A stretch of 64,000 bases of DNA from Candidatus Margulisiibacteriota bacterium (GTDB lineage Bacteria; Margulisbacteria; WOR-1; O2-12-FULL-45-9; XYB2-FULL-48-7), in contig JALOPZ010000001.1 of the NCBI GenBank assembly GCA_025453605.1, positions 491,042-555,041 of the forward strand, read 5' to 3'. Position numbers and translations under genes: made by a program. Positions 7,701 to 16,152 of this stretch are shown in pieces. A model generated the notes under the pieces. The model was not told where the DNA came from, did not search any database, and saw only the letters and a list, made by a program, of their open reading frames with translations. How positions within the stretch are numbered: position 1 is the stretch's first letter; every line of letters begins with the position of its first letter.

Positions 7701-10700
7701 GTGAAAAAGCTCGCCGCCATTTTCATTATTATATTGTTCGCCGCCGGAGCCGCACTGGCGGAAAGCGCCTACCCGCAGATCGATATTTCCGGGTTCAAGA
7801 AGTGGGAACATAAGAAAGCCGAGGTCGACCCCACCCGCAACTATTTTTCCGGTCTGGCCCAGCTCGGCGGCTATTACCCGACCTTTACCGGGGGGCCCTG
7901 GCAGGAGCGCCTCCAGCTCCGGATCCTCGGCCAGCTTTCGGAGAACCTTTCGGTCGCCTACGATCTGGACCAGCAGCCGGAAACGCCGGAAAAATTCGAC
8001 GTGAAAGTTAAATACTATAACACGGAGCTGACCTTCGGCGATTTCACCGCCAATTTCTCCGGCAACGAGTTCGTCTCCGCCTCCAAATACGTCAACGGCG
8101 TGATGTTGACCGCCAAGGATACCTGGTATGACGTGGTGACCGTCCCCTCATCCAAGCTCAAGTCGCAAACCCAGGCCCTCTCTTCCCAAAAGGGGGCTAA
8201 CACCAAAGGCCCCTACAACCTCGGCCGCGGCTCGATCGTGGAAGGATCGGAACAGATCCAGCTGAACGGCATCTACCTGACCCGCAACGCCGATTATACG
8301 ATCGATTACTTTGAGGGAAAGGTGACCTTTAATCGCCTCTTGAGCGACACCGACGAATTCAAATATTCCTACGAATATACCAACGTGATCGACCTATTCT
8401 TCCCCACGCTCTCCAAGCGCGATTTCTTCGGCTTGCAAACCCGCTTCACGATCGACCCGGAAAAATTCGGCCGACCTGCCCCCAAGGCCGAGCCGGTCAT
8501 TGCCCCGGCCCGGGAAGTTTTTCCCTCTTCCGGCTCGGCCGAGCCGGAGGTCCTGGAAGAAGAGGCTTCCGGCCGTTACCGGCTGGCCAATACGCCGTTG
8601 ATCAAATTCAGCGAAACCCTGACCTTTATGGGTACTCCCCTGCAGAAGAACGAAGACTACATCATCCGTTACGATACCGGCGAGATCAAGCTGCTGACCC
8701 GCTTTCTCCCGTCCTCGGCCGAACCGCTGGCGATCGATTACTCCTTCTATCGGACCTCGGGCGAGGTGGAGGTCCTGGCCGGGATTGGCAGCCGTGGTCC
8801 TTATCAAGCCAGGAATAAACAGCTGGTGCCGGAGAGCGATCGGGTCGAGGTTGACGGCAAGCTTCTCGTGCGCGACCTTGACTATACGATCGACTGGTCT
8901 AAAGGAGAGTTAATGTTCGGCCTGGTGGTCAGCCCGACCTCGCAGATCAAGGTCGCTTACCGCTACAACATCCTGGCGTTCCCGCCGGAAACCGCGTCTA
9001 AATTCCCCAAGGAGCTCAAACTCGGGGCGACCTATTTACGCGAATCCGCCAAAAAGGCCACGACCGCCAACACCTCGGCTGTCAGCGAAAGCTTTACCGG
9101 GCAAACAGCCATCAACAACAGTTATATTCTTTATCTGAAGAACCGCCCGCTGGTCCCCAGCATTGAAGCCAAGGTTTCCAGCGTCGTCCTGCGCCAGGGC
9201 GGGGTTACCCGTTCCCTGACCTTTGAGATCGACTACCTGGTCGTGACCACCGAATCTGATTCCAGCGGCAACACCGTGTCTATCCCCGGCGTCCCGCTCG
9301 CCTACGTTACCGACCGGAGCGATCCGAGCGACGGTTTTGACACCGGCACGCTCTGGCTGAACAACGCTAGCCTCAATCTCACGGCGACCGACGAGATCGT
9401 GGTCGCTTATCAGTTCATTAAGAGCGTGGTCGGCAAATACAGCGGCGTCGGTGACGGGACCCGCGGCCCGCACTACCTGCGCAATGTCCGTGATGTCGTC
9501 CCCGGCTCGGAAACCGTTCAGGTCTGGGACCAGGGCTCATCAAGCATTACCACCTATACCCGCAATGCCAGCTTTGAGGCAAACGCCGGCGACACCGGCT
9601 ATTCGATCAATTACAGTAACAATCTCCCGTCGATCACCTTTAACAAGGAGCTGCTCACGACCAAAAACTTTCAGGTCATCTACCAATACGTGCCACCGAC
9701 CGCCAGCGAGGGCGGAGACATTTCCCAGTCCGCGCTCGGTTTCGACAGCAGCTTTAAGATCGGGGACGCCTTTAAGGTTGATGCCGCTTACGCGAAAAGC
9801 GAAACGGACCAGGTCTTTATCTCCGAGACCACGATCGAAACGTTCAGCGGCAACGGGACAAAAACCTACCCACTGCATTCGCCCGCCACCCTGATCGAAG
9901 GGACCGAGCAGATCATGGTCAACAACAAACTGCTCAACAAGGACATCGATTATTTTATCAGCTACTCCTCGCCGGGGCAGTTCAACTTTTACTATATCAC
10001 CCCGGCGACAGCCGACGCGATCTCGGTCCAATACAACTATCAGGCCCCGAGCGGCGGGACCAGCCAGACCAAGCTTAAAACCGATACCGCCTTCCGCCTG
10101 GGGGCCGAAACCCGCCTTTGGGGAGACATGATCACCCTGGCCGGCTCAACCAAGCGGATCGGCTTCGACTTTTCCCCACTGGGGAGTACCTCCCTCGGCA
10201 ACGGTTCCGAGTACGAAGATTATAATCTGAACTTTACCCCCCCCTGGCACGGTTTCTTCACCAATTACGCCTACAAGTTCAACAAAAACCCGATCGGCTC
10301 GACCCGCCAGACCTTTAACCGGACCTACGACCACACCGTTTCAAGCGGGATCAATCCGGGCGGCCTTGCCCAGCTAAATTTTGGTTACCGCCAATACAAT
10401 TCGCTCGACGACCAGCTCGCGCCCGGCGCGCTGCACAACAGCGACAATTTCCAGGAATCCTATTCCGTTGATCTGGCACCGGCCGATTGGTCCCGGGGAC
10501 AGTTATCGCTCAATCAGCGGTACGCGATCTCCAAAAGTACGAATAAAACCGATACCGTCGACCGGGGGCTCAATCTTGCCACTTCCACGACCGATTACTA
10601 CCGGGCCGGCGGCGGCCTCCGATTCACCGACCGATTCACGGCCGGGGCCGATTTCCAGTACAACCAGTCAAGAACGCTCGGCTCGCTGGAAACGATCACC

Positions 10701-11747
10701 GCCCATTCCCGCTCACTGGATAATTCCTACAATGCCCAGGTCGACCTGACCATGCTCTTCCTGCAAAAATGGATCGCCCGGGCGTCGCTCCAGGACCACC
10801 AGGACCTGAAGTTCTTTCCGACGCCGGAAAGCGTTGTCCGAACCATGAACGAAACCTACCACATGGACGTTACTCCCTTTTCCATGCTGACCGGTTCGCT
10901 TGACCATAACCGGCAGGAACGCTTTTCGTTCGTGACCGGCGGGGAAAACCCCCTGAGCCTGCGGACCGCCGGCTCCGCCCGTTTGACCCCCTTCTCTTTC
11001 ATCTCGCTGGGAGTGAACGGAAGCAAAAGCGAAAATATCCCGGAAACCGGCAGCACTTATAAAACGACCGGCAGCTCCAAAGCGGGCGATGTTGATTTTA
11101 CCCCGCTCGCACTTAGCGCCGCCCGGCTCAACGGCCATTTTGCCGCTACCAGCAGCCGGCAGACCGGGCCGCAGGGAACGGTTCCGGTCACGACCTGGAC
11201 CGACACCTTTTCCCAGAATTACACCTTTAACCTGAACGTCATCCCGATCATGCCCTGGACGTTCGGTTTTGTTTCCGAGGACTACAAGAACCGGAACAAC
11301 GCGCCTACCGCTACGGTCAGCACCGAAACCCAAAACCAGACCACGACAGCCAACACCACTCTGACCATCCCTTTCCTGCCGCAGCTGGCCCTGTCCGCCG
11401 ATTACAATCAGAAGATCACCAAAGACCTGCTGGCCAACCAGGCGCGTCCCAAGACGGTGACTAACGGCAAGGCCAGTTATCAGCTCTTCAGCTGGGGACA
11501 GTTGGTTTACGATCTTAATCAGGAGATCAATAAGGGCGAGGTGCAGGCGGGCTCGGTGGTCGATCTCGACCTGAAAAAAACGACGACCACGATCGGGGTC
11601 AACATTACTATTCCGGTCGACAACCCGGTCCTATCCAACTTCAACGTGCTGGCGTCGATCAAGCAGGTCGATTACGTCAACAATCTGAACCACAGCGATG
11701 ATTTTTCCGCGAAGCTGATGTCGTTCGAAGGAACGATGAATTTTTAG
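7701..11747 (+). CDS. large outer-membrane beta-barrel protein with SprA-like repeats
   Basis: A 1348-aa protein with a signal peptide (about residues 1-21, ending in ALAES). The first half holds at least four degenerate repeats of about 100 residues with the pattern (I/V)xxGSExIxxNxxxLxxxxDYxIDY followed by GxxxF and a VxYxYN-like strand. The second half is rich in alternating Tyr/Phe/Asn strands typical of a barrel, and the protein ends in Phe, as in BAM substrates. Such DYxIDY repeats occur in SprA/Sov-like proteins of the type IX secretion system, but this protein is about half their length, so the link is a hypothesis. It is the only plus-strand gene after the fab operon here, reads from a leaderless-type promoter with GTG start, and overlaps the convergent protease gene by 4 bp. 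Confidence 0.8.
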   Translation: MKKLAAIFIIILFAAGAALAESAYPQIDISGFKKWEHKKAEVDPTRNYFSGLAQLGGYYPTFTGGPWQERLQLRILGQLSENLSVAYDLDQQPETPEKFDVKVKYYNTELTFGDFTANFSGNEFVSASKYVNGVMLTAKDTWYDVVTVPSSKLKSQTQALSSQKGANTKGPYNLGRGSIVEGSEQIQLNGIYLTRNADYTIDYFEGKVTFNRLLSDTDEFKYSYEYTNVIDLFFPTLSKRDFFGLQTRFTIDPEKFGRPAPKAEPVIAPAREVFPSSGSAEPEVLEEEASGRYRLANTPLIKFSETLTFMGTPLQKNEDYIIRYDTGEIKLLTRFLPSSAEPLAIDYSFYRTSGEVEVLAGIGSRGPYQARNKQLVPESDRVEVDGKLLVRDLDYTIDWSKGELMFGLVVSPTSQIKVAYRYNILAFPPETASKFPKELKLGATYLRESAKKATTANTSAVSESFTGQTAINNSYILYLKNRPLVPSIEAKVSSVVLRQGGVTRSLTFEIDYLVVTTESDSSGNTVSIPGVPLAYVTDRSDPSDGFDTGTLWLNNASLNLTATDEIVVAYQFIKSVVGKYSGVGDGTRGPHYLRNVRDVVPGSETVQVWDQGSSSITTYTRNASFEANAGDTGYSINYSNNLPSITFNKELLTTKNFQVIYQYVPPTASEGGDISQSALGFDSSFKIGDAFKVDAAYAKSETDQVFISETTIETFSGNGTKTYPLHSPATLIEGTEQIMVNNKLLNKDIDYFISYSSPGQFNFYYITPATADAISVQYNYQAPSGGTSQTKLKTDTAFRLGAETRLWGDMITLAGSTKRIGFDFSPLGSTSLGNGSEYEDYNLNFTPPWHGFFTNYAYKFNKNPIGSTRQTFNRTYDHTVSSGINPGGLAQLNFGYRQYNSLDDQLAPGALHNSDNFQESYSVDLAPADWSRGQLSLNQRYAISKSTNKTDTVDRGLNLATSTTDYYRAGGGLRFTDRFTAGADFQYNQSRTLGSLETITAHSRSLDNSYNAQVDLTMLFLQKWIARASLQDHQDLKFFPTPESVVRTMNETYHMDVTPFSMLTGSLDHNRQERFSFVTGGENPLSLRTAGSARLTPFSFISLGVNGSKSENIPETGSTYKTTGSSKAGDVDFTPLALSAARLNGHFAATSSRQTGPQGTVPVTTWTDTFSQNYTFNLNVIPIMPWTFGFVSEDYKNRNNAPTATVSTETQNQTTTANTTLTIPFLPQLALSADYNQKITKDLLANQARPKTVTNGKASYQLFSWGQLVYDLNQEINKGEVQAGSVVDLDLKKTTTTIGVNITIPVDNPVLSNFNVLASIKQVDYVNNLNHSDDFSAKLMSFEGTMNF

Positions 11748-13975
11748 TTAAGGACGATTATTTTACCGCGGCCGATGATCTTGCGGTCCGCGCTGATCTG
11801 GTAGAAGTAAACCCCGTTCGGCACTTGCTCGCTGTACAGGCTGCGGCCGTCCCAGGCCGGGTCGTTCTTGCCGGACTTGCCGCCGTTATCTCCCGCCGCA
11901 AAACTCCGGCTCCAGATCAGGCTGCCATTCAGATCAAACAGGTAGATCGTCGTGTTAAAATTTCCGGCCAGGTCGTAAACGAAAGCGGTTTCCGTCGTCG
12001 TCGACCGGCTAAAAGGATTAGGCAAAGCAAAGGTCAAGGGAAGACCGGTCTGCGGATCAAGCTCTTTTTTCGGCGCGGTCGGATCGATCTGCACGCTCTG
12101 GCTGACACTGGTGCCGCTCCCGCCCCGGTCGATCGCCGTCAAACGGATAGTGTACACTCCGCTCAGACCGCTCGTCTCCCAGGTACCGAGCACCCCGCCG
12201 GTAACAGACGAGTAATATTTCCCGATCGTCTGGTAAGTGGTCGGGCTCAACCCGGCCCCGTATTCCAGCGTGTAATAGTCGAGGTACGCATCGGATGCCT
12301 GGCCGCTGACCGTGACGGCGCTGCTAACCGTAGCACTGGAGGCCGGTGAACTGATCGCCACTTCGGGAGATGTATTGTCTACGATCACCGCGACCGCCGC
12401 GTCAGCCGAGGCCAGGTCGTTGGTCAAAACGCGCAGCCGGATCGTATAATTGCCGTTCAGACCGGCCGTATCCCAGATCCCCAGCCGCCCGCTTTCGATC
12501 GAGACAAAGCTGGTGGCGATCATCGTTTCCACCGTGGCTCCCTGCAGTGCTTCGAGTTGAAAATTGCGGAAGTTCCACCCGCTCGCCGTTCCGCTGATAT
12601 CGGTCGCCCCTTTGATGTAGGCGCCGTCAGCAGGGGAGGAGAGCTCCGAGATCACTCCGGCCAGCGCTTTGTAGCAATTGATCCGGCCGCTCCCGAGCAT
12701 CCCCACGTATGACGGATTGAGCGCGTCGAGGTTGTCAGCGGTCGTGCTGATCTGCGTCATGATCTGCGCGACCGTCATCGTCGGGTTTTCTCCCTTGATC
12801 AACGTTGCCAGCCCGGCCACGTAGGGCGACGCCAGTGAAGTCCCATTCCAGCCGCTGCTGTAGCTCCCGTTCTTGTCGGTCGAATAGATCCCGCTCCCCG
12901 GTGCTGCGACATCAACCCAAAGATTGTCCGAAAAGCCCGGGACGTTCTTCCGGCCGAAGTTGGAGGATTGGGTCTGCCCGGTTTCCGGATCGAGGCCTGA
13001 CCAGACCGATCGCTTATCGCTACTGTCGGTCGCGGCCACCGCGATCACCGTCGAATAAAAGGCCGGATAGGTGTTCCAGTTGACCCCGCCATTGCCGGCT
13101 GCCGCCACCAGCACGATCCCCTGATCATAACAATCCTGACAGCGGCTGCGCAGGCTGGCCGGGTTTTCTTCCGTGTAGTGATCGGTGCCTGTATTATACT
13201 GGCCCAGGCTCATGTTGGCGGCCACGATGTTCACGCCGGTCGATTTGAGCGCCGCCAGATAAGCCAGCCCCGAGGAGATGGTCGAGACCAGGCCGCTCCC
13301 CGAGCTGTCCAGCACTTTAAGCGGCAGGATCTGGCAATTCCAGTCGAGGCCGGCGATCCCTTTGCCGTTATTGCTGACCGCCGCGATCACTCCGGAGACA
13401 GCGGTGCCGTGGCCGTAATCGTCCAGCGGGTCGTCATCGCCGTTGACCAGGTCTTTCATATACGCGGTGTTGACCCGGCCGGCGAAATCTTCGTGGTTGT
13501 AATTGAGCCCCGTGTCGAGCACCGCCACGATCACTTCCGTTGTGCCGCGGGTTTTTTCCCAGGCGCGGTCAGCCTGGATCTTTGTCAGCCCCCATTGCTG
13601 CGGGTAGCTCGGGTCGTTCGGGGTGATGGCGAAGGCGCGGACAACGCTGTCCGGCGCGGCGCTGACTACCTCCTGGGTAGTTTTCCGGAATTCCCGGGCG
13701 GCGGCCTGAGCGTCAACTGTCGCTGGCAGGATAACGATATAGTCATCAGCCAGGTGGGTCCAGTCCGGGCGGATCTTTAACGCCTCTTCGTAAAGGAGCT
13801 TGAACTCTCCCGTGCCGAATCTGGCTGCCAGGCTGCGGACCGAAGCGGCCCCAATCCCGCGCGGCTTCAATTTTACGACCAACTGATTGGGCTTGGCTGC
13901 CCAGGCCAGGGAGCAATTAACGACCAGTAATAAGACGATCAGGGAAATAAAAGCTGCAAAGCGGTTCCGCCGCAT
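11744..13975 (-). CDS. secreted subtilisin-like serine protease (S8) with Ig-like repeats and FlgD-like tail
   Basis: A 743-aa protein. The start is the ATG at 13975 (MRRNRF), which gives a clean signal peptide ending near AWAAKP at residue 28; a longer open frame upstream is ignored. Order: inhibitor-like propeptide (about 30-125), S8 domain with Asp154, His189, oxyanion Asn295 and Ser380 (GTSLASP), two Ig-like repeats of about 90 residues, and a C-terminal FlgD-type domain of about 90 residues (ALPNPFS, WDGR, VPNGVYFYQI) of the kind that acts as surface-sorting or secretion signal in Bacteroidota and other diderms. It is expected outside the inner membrane. It is divergent from the aminotransferase gene, with 40 bp between the start codons. 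Confidence 0.92.
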   Translation of the reverse strand: MRRNRFAAFISLIVLLLVVNCSLAWAAKPNQLVVKLKPRGIGAASVRSLAARFGTGEFKLLYEEALKIRPDWTHLADDYIVILPATVDAQAAAREFRKTTQEVVSAAPDSVVRAFAITPNDPSYPQQWGLTKIQADRAWEKTRGTTEVIVAVLDTGLNYNHEDFAGRVNTAYMKDLVNGDDDPLDDYGHGTAVSGVIAAVSNNGKGIAGLDWNCQILPLKVLDSSGSGLVSTISSGLAYLAALKSTGVNIVAANMSLGQYNTGTDHYTEENPASLRSRCQDCYDQGIVLVAAAGNGGVNWNTYPAFYSTVIAVAATDSSDKRSVWSGLDPETGQTQSSNFGRKNVPGFSDNLWVDVAAPGSGIYSTDKNGSYSSGWNGTSLASPYVAGLATLIKGENPTMTVAQIMTQISTTADNLDALNPSYVGMLGSGRINCYKALAGVISELSSPADGAYIKGATDISGTASGWNFRNFQLEALQGATVETMIATSFVSIESGRLGIWDTAGLNGNYTIRLRVLTNDLASADAAVAVIVDNTSPEVAISSPASSATVSSAVTVSGQASDAYLDYYTLEYGAGLSPTTYQTIGKYYSSVTGGVLGTWETSGLSGVYTIRLTAIDRGGSGTSVSQSVQIDPTAPKKELDPQTGLPLTFALPNPFSRSTTTETAFVYDLAGNFNTTIYLFDLNGSLIWSRSFAAGDNGGKSGKNDPAWDGRSLYSEQVPNGVYFYQISADRKIIGRGKIIVLN

Positions 13976-13979
13976 GGTG

Positions 13980-14012
13980 TTGAAGTATAGCATAGCTTTA
14001 GCGTATAATGAA
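13980..14012. promoter_or_regulatory. interlocked divergent promoters
   Basis: Plus strand: TTGAAG (13980-13985), 18-bp spacer, TATAAT (14004-14009), then 6 nt to the ATG at 14016. Minus strand: TATACT (13989-13984), 8 nt to the ATG at 13975, with a weak TTCATT -35 at 14012-14007. Each -10 lies beside or within the other promoter's -35 region, so two polymerases could hardly bind at once. Both transcripts would be leaderless or nearly so. Confidence 0.6.
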
Positions 14013-14015
14013 TAT

Positions 14016-15212
14016 ATGAACAATTTGAAATCTCGCGGTCTTAAGGTCATGTCTCCCGTCCTGGGCAAATACTTTGATGATTTTGAGATCAAAGGGGGCC
14101 AGGCCGGTTATTTGCTTGGTCTGGACGGCCAAAAATATCTCGATTTTGCCACCGGTATTGCCAGCTGTCCGACCGGGCACTGTCATCCCCGGGTCGCCGC
14201 CGCTATCAAGAAGCAGGCCGATACCCTGCTCCACACCTGCATCGGCGTCGCCTATTACGAGGGGTATGTCAGCCTGGCTGAGGAGCTGCAAAAGATCGCG
14301 CCGATGAAGAAGGCCCTCGCCTTTTTCTGCCAGAGCGGCTCAGAGGCGGTCGAGGCATCGCTCAAGCTAGCCAAGTACGCGACAAAAAAACCGGGGATCA
14401 TCGCTTTTCAGGGCGGTTTTCACGGCCGGACGCTGGGCGCGTTATCGGTCACTACCTCGAAGCTGAAGTATCGCGACGGTTACGAGCCGCTACTCCCGGA
14501 GGTCTACGTCGCCCCGCTCGATCTCAAAGTCGTTGAAGGACTGCTCAAGACAAAAAAGATCGCCGGACTGATCATTGAGCCGATCCTGGGAGAAGGCGGT
14601 TACGTCGTCGTGAAAAAGGATTTCCTTCAGGGCTTGCGCCGGCTGGCTGATCGCTACGGCGCCCTGCTGATCTTTGACGAGGTCCAGACCGGGATCGGCC
14701 GCACCGGCAAATGGTTCGCCTGCCAGCACACCGGGGTTGTCCCCGATATCATCGCCCTGGCCAAGGGGATCGCCTCCGGCCTGCCGCTCGGCGCCTGCTT
14801 GGCCAAAGCCGAGGTCATGCAGAAATGGTCTCCCGGCGCCCACGGGTCGACGTTTGGCGGTAATCCGGTCTGCTGCGCGGCGGCGATCGCCACTCTTCAG
14901 GTGATCAGGGACGAAAAACTCCTGGCCAATGCCGTCAAACAGGGCGCCTATCTGCTGGGCGAACTGAAAAGACTCCAGAAAAAATATCCGGCCATCAAAG
15001 ATGTGCGCGGCCTGGGCCTGATGATCGGCGTCGACTTTGGCGCCAATGAGCCGGTCAGATCGATCATGAACCAGTGCCTTAAACAAGGGGTGCTGATGAT
15101 CCCGACCGGCGCGGACGGAACGGTCATGAGATTGATCCCACCGCTTGGCGTTACCAGGGCTCAGGTCGACCAGGCGCTCCGGGCCTTCTCCGCTGCCCTC
15201 GCTAATGTTTAA
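14016..15212 (+). CDS. class III PLP aminotransferase (acetylornithine/4-aminobutyrate type)
   Basis: A 398-aa fold-type I aminotransferase of normal length. Conserved sites: GSEAVE near residue 109 for phosphate binding, FHGRTLG, the LIFDEVQTGIGRTG motif with the pyridine-binding Asp, and the PLP Lys250 in ALAKGI. The family transfers an omega-amino group to 2-oxoglutarate. Acetylornithine (ArgD) and 4-aminobutyrate (GabT) enzymes cannot be separated by eye, and no arg or gab genes are nearby. The ATG at 14016 is chosen because it matches family N-termini and follows the promoter by 6 nt; a longer frame from 13887 would run through the promoter. It overlaps the next gene by 8 bp. Confidence 0.88.
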   Translation: MNNLKSRGLKVMSPVLGKYFDDFEIKGGQAGYLLGLDGQKYLDFATGIASCPTGHCHPRVAAAIKKQADTLLHTCIGVAYYEGYVSLAEELQKIAPMKKALAFFCQSGSEAVEASLKLAKYATKKPGIIAFQGGFHGRTLGALSVTTSKLKYRDGYEPLLPEVYVAPLDLKVVEGLLKTKKIAGLIIEPILGEGGYVVVKKDFLQGLRRLADRYGALLIFDEVQTGIGRTGKWFACQHTGVVPDIIALAKGIASGLPLGACLAKAEVMQKWSPGAHGSTFGGNPVCCAAAIATLQVIRDEKLLANAVKQGAYLLGELKRLQKKYPAIKDVRGLGLMIGVDFGANEPVRSIMNQCLKQGVLMIPTGADGTVMRLIPPLGVTRAQVDQALRAFSAALANV

Positions 15213-15744
15213 TTACTGCACCTTGGACAACCTGCTGGCAGCCGCAGCAGCCAAGAAAGAGCCGCCGTTCCTGCTTATCCTCGACGGGCTGGAAGATCCC
15301 CACAATTTCGGCGCGATCCTGCGCACGGCCGAAGCGGCCGGCGTGCACGGCTTGGTGATCAGAAAAGCGCGCCAGGTCCCGGTGACCGAAACGGTGGTCA
15401 AGGTCTCCACCGGCGCCGCCAACCTGGTCCCCGTCGCCAGGGTCCCCAACATCGCGGAGGCGATCCGCCGCCTTCAGGACGAGGGGATAACTGTTTTTGG
15501 GCTTGAAATCGACGGGACGAGGTTATATAATCAGGCAGATTATCGGGGCGGCGTCGCTTTTGTCGTCGGCAGTGAAGGCGCAGGCCTCGCCCGGCTGGTC
15601 AAGGAGCGGTGCTCCGAGGTGGTCCGTTTGCCGATGCGGGGGAAGATCAATTCCCTCAACGCTTCCGTCGCTACGGGCATAGTTCTGTACGAAGTTCTCA
15701 GACAAAGGTCTCTCGATGGCTCTCGAGACGAGGAGGTGAAATGA
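15205..15744 (+). CDS. SpoU/TrmH-family RNA 2'-O-methyltransferase
   Basis: A 179-aa SPOUT methyltransferase consisting of the catalytic domain alone. Motif 1 is DGLEDPHNFGAILRTAE, motif 2 is VVGSEGAGL and motif 3 is LPMRGKINSLNASVA; together they form the SAM-binding trefoil knot. It most resembles the RlmB/TrmH group but lacks the N-terminal L30-like RNA-binding domain of full-length RlmB (about 245 aa), so the target cannot be named. The start at 15205 overlaps the aminotransferase stop. The stop codon TGA at 15742 overlaps the ribosome binding region of the next small gene. Confidence 0.9.
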   Translation: MFNYCTLDNLLAAAAAKKEPPFLLILDGLEDPHNFGAILRTAEAAGVHGLVIRKARQVPVTETVVKVSTGAANLVPVARVPNIAEAIRRLQDEGITVFGLEIDGTRLYNQADYRGGVAFVVGSEGAGLARLVKERCSEVVRLPMRGKINSLNASVATGIVLYEVLRQRSLDGSRDEEVK

Positions 15745-15745
15745 A

Positions 15746-15871
15746 ATGGCAGAAAAAGTAATGAAGTGCGGTATCAAGAAAGAAAAAGGGTACCTTTATT
15801 TCATCGACAAGAAAGGTGATATCTCCCGCGCCAAGATGGCCCGCGGCCGGAAGAAATCCAAAAAGAGATAG
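15746..15871 (+). CDS. small basic protein of 41 aa, unknown function
   Basis: A 41-residue, lysine/arginine-rich reading frame beginning MAEKVMKCGIKKEKGYL and ending in a GRKKSKKR-type tail. A strong GAGGAGGTGAA ribosome binding site lies at the right distance, it is coupled to the methyltransferase stop, and a good terminator follows within 11 bp. These features make it a real gene despite its size. The basic tail suggests nucleic-acid or ribosome binding, but no function is known to me. Confidence 0.72.
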   Translation: MAEKVMKCGIKKEKGYLYFIDKKGDISRAKMARGRKKSKKR

Positions 15872-15881
15872 TTTTTTTCCC

Positions 15882-15936
15882 GAATCCGCCAAAGGCGGGT
15901 AATCAACTGCTCGCCTTTGTGCGGATTCTCTTTTTA
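15882..15936 (+). terminator. Rho-independent terminator
   Basis: Inverted repeat GAATCCGCCAAAGGCG (15882-15897) with CGCCTTTGTGCGGATTC (15912-15928), a stem of about 15 bp with one internal mismatch, followed by TCTTTTTATT. It ends the argD-like/methyltransferase/small-protein transcript. Confidence 0.85.
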
Positions 15937-15953
15937 TTGAATATTAGATCCTT

Positions 15954-15981
15954 GTTTGATGTTGGAAGTTTGAGGCTTGAG
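15954..15981 (+). repeat. heptanucleotide array before the tRNA-Tyr locus
   Basis: Units GTTTGAT, GTTGGAA, GTTTGAG, GCTTGAG in non-coding DNA between the terminator and the partial tRNA-Tyr copy. The 281-bp gap from 15872 to 16152 holds the terminator, this array, the split tRNA copy and its insertion, and nothing else recognised. Confidence 0.7.
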
Positions 15982-15993
15982 TTTGTTCCCCGT

Positions 15994-16129
15994 GGAGAGG
16001 TAGCGAAGTGGTCAAACGCATCTGACTGTTCCCGTCATCATTAATATATTCGATATAGTGGAACGACGGGATCCCGACGGTTCCACTATTTGTTATAATT
16101 ATTGATCGTCGGGGAAATCAGACGGCTTA
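15994..16129 (+). pseudogene. partial tRNA-Tyr copy split by an 85-nt insertion
   Basis: Bases 15994-16029 equal the first 36 nt of the intact tRNA-Tyr at 16407 (the match extends 2 nt further 5', 38 nt in all). After 85 foreign nt the match resumes at 16115-16129 with the next 15 nt (AAATCAGACGGCTTA). Sequence beyond 16129 does not match, so the variable arm, T arm and acceptor 3' side are missing. The break lies inside the GUA anticodon, after its second base. This cannot give a functional tRNA by itself. Confidence 0.85.
16030..16114 (+). repeat. 85-nt palindromic insertion in the tRNA-Tyr anticodon loop
   Basis: The insert has a central hairpin: ATAGTGGAAC (16055-16064) with GTTCCACTAT (16080-16089), enclosing the palindrome CGGGATCCCG (16067-16076). 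Its ends are loosely inverted (TTCCCGTCATC at the left, GATCGTCGGGGAA at the right). A TGT-TATAAT extended -10 at 16091-16099 could drive the downstream nuclease gene. It is too short for a group I intron and carries no gene. Confidence 0.7.
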
Positions 16130-16152
16130 TTCTAGAGGAGGCGGCGGCAGCG

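Noticed and set aside
6305-7726. A 473-aa open frame on the minus strand opposite fabF
   Set aside because: It mirrors fabF codon structure, has no homology-like motifs and no ribosome binding site. GC-rich codons leave antisense frames open by chance. The same holds for the 358-aa frame at 655-1731.
13887-14015. A longer N-terminus for the class III aminotransferase
   Set aside because: It would translate through the divergent promoters and the subtilisin signal-peptide region. The ATG at 14016 fits both the promoter and the family.
16030-16114. A group I intron in tRNA-Tyr
   Set aside because: The insert is only 85 nt with no conserved P, Q, R or S elements, and the 3' half of the tRNA beyond 15 nt is missing.
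16102-16152. An N-terminal extension of the GIY-YIG protein
   Set aside because: The stretch is tRNA-derived sequence read as protein. The GTG at 16153 has a good ribosome binding site and starts right at the domain.
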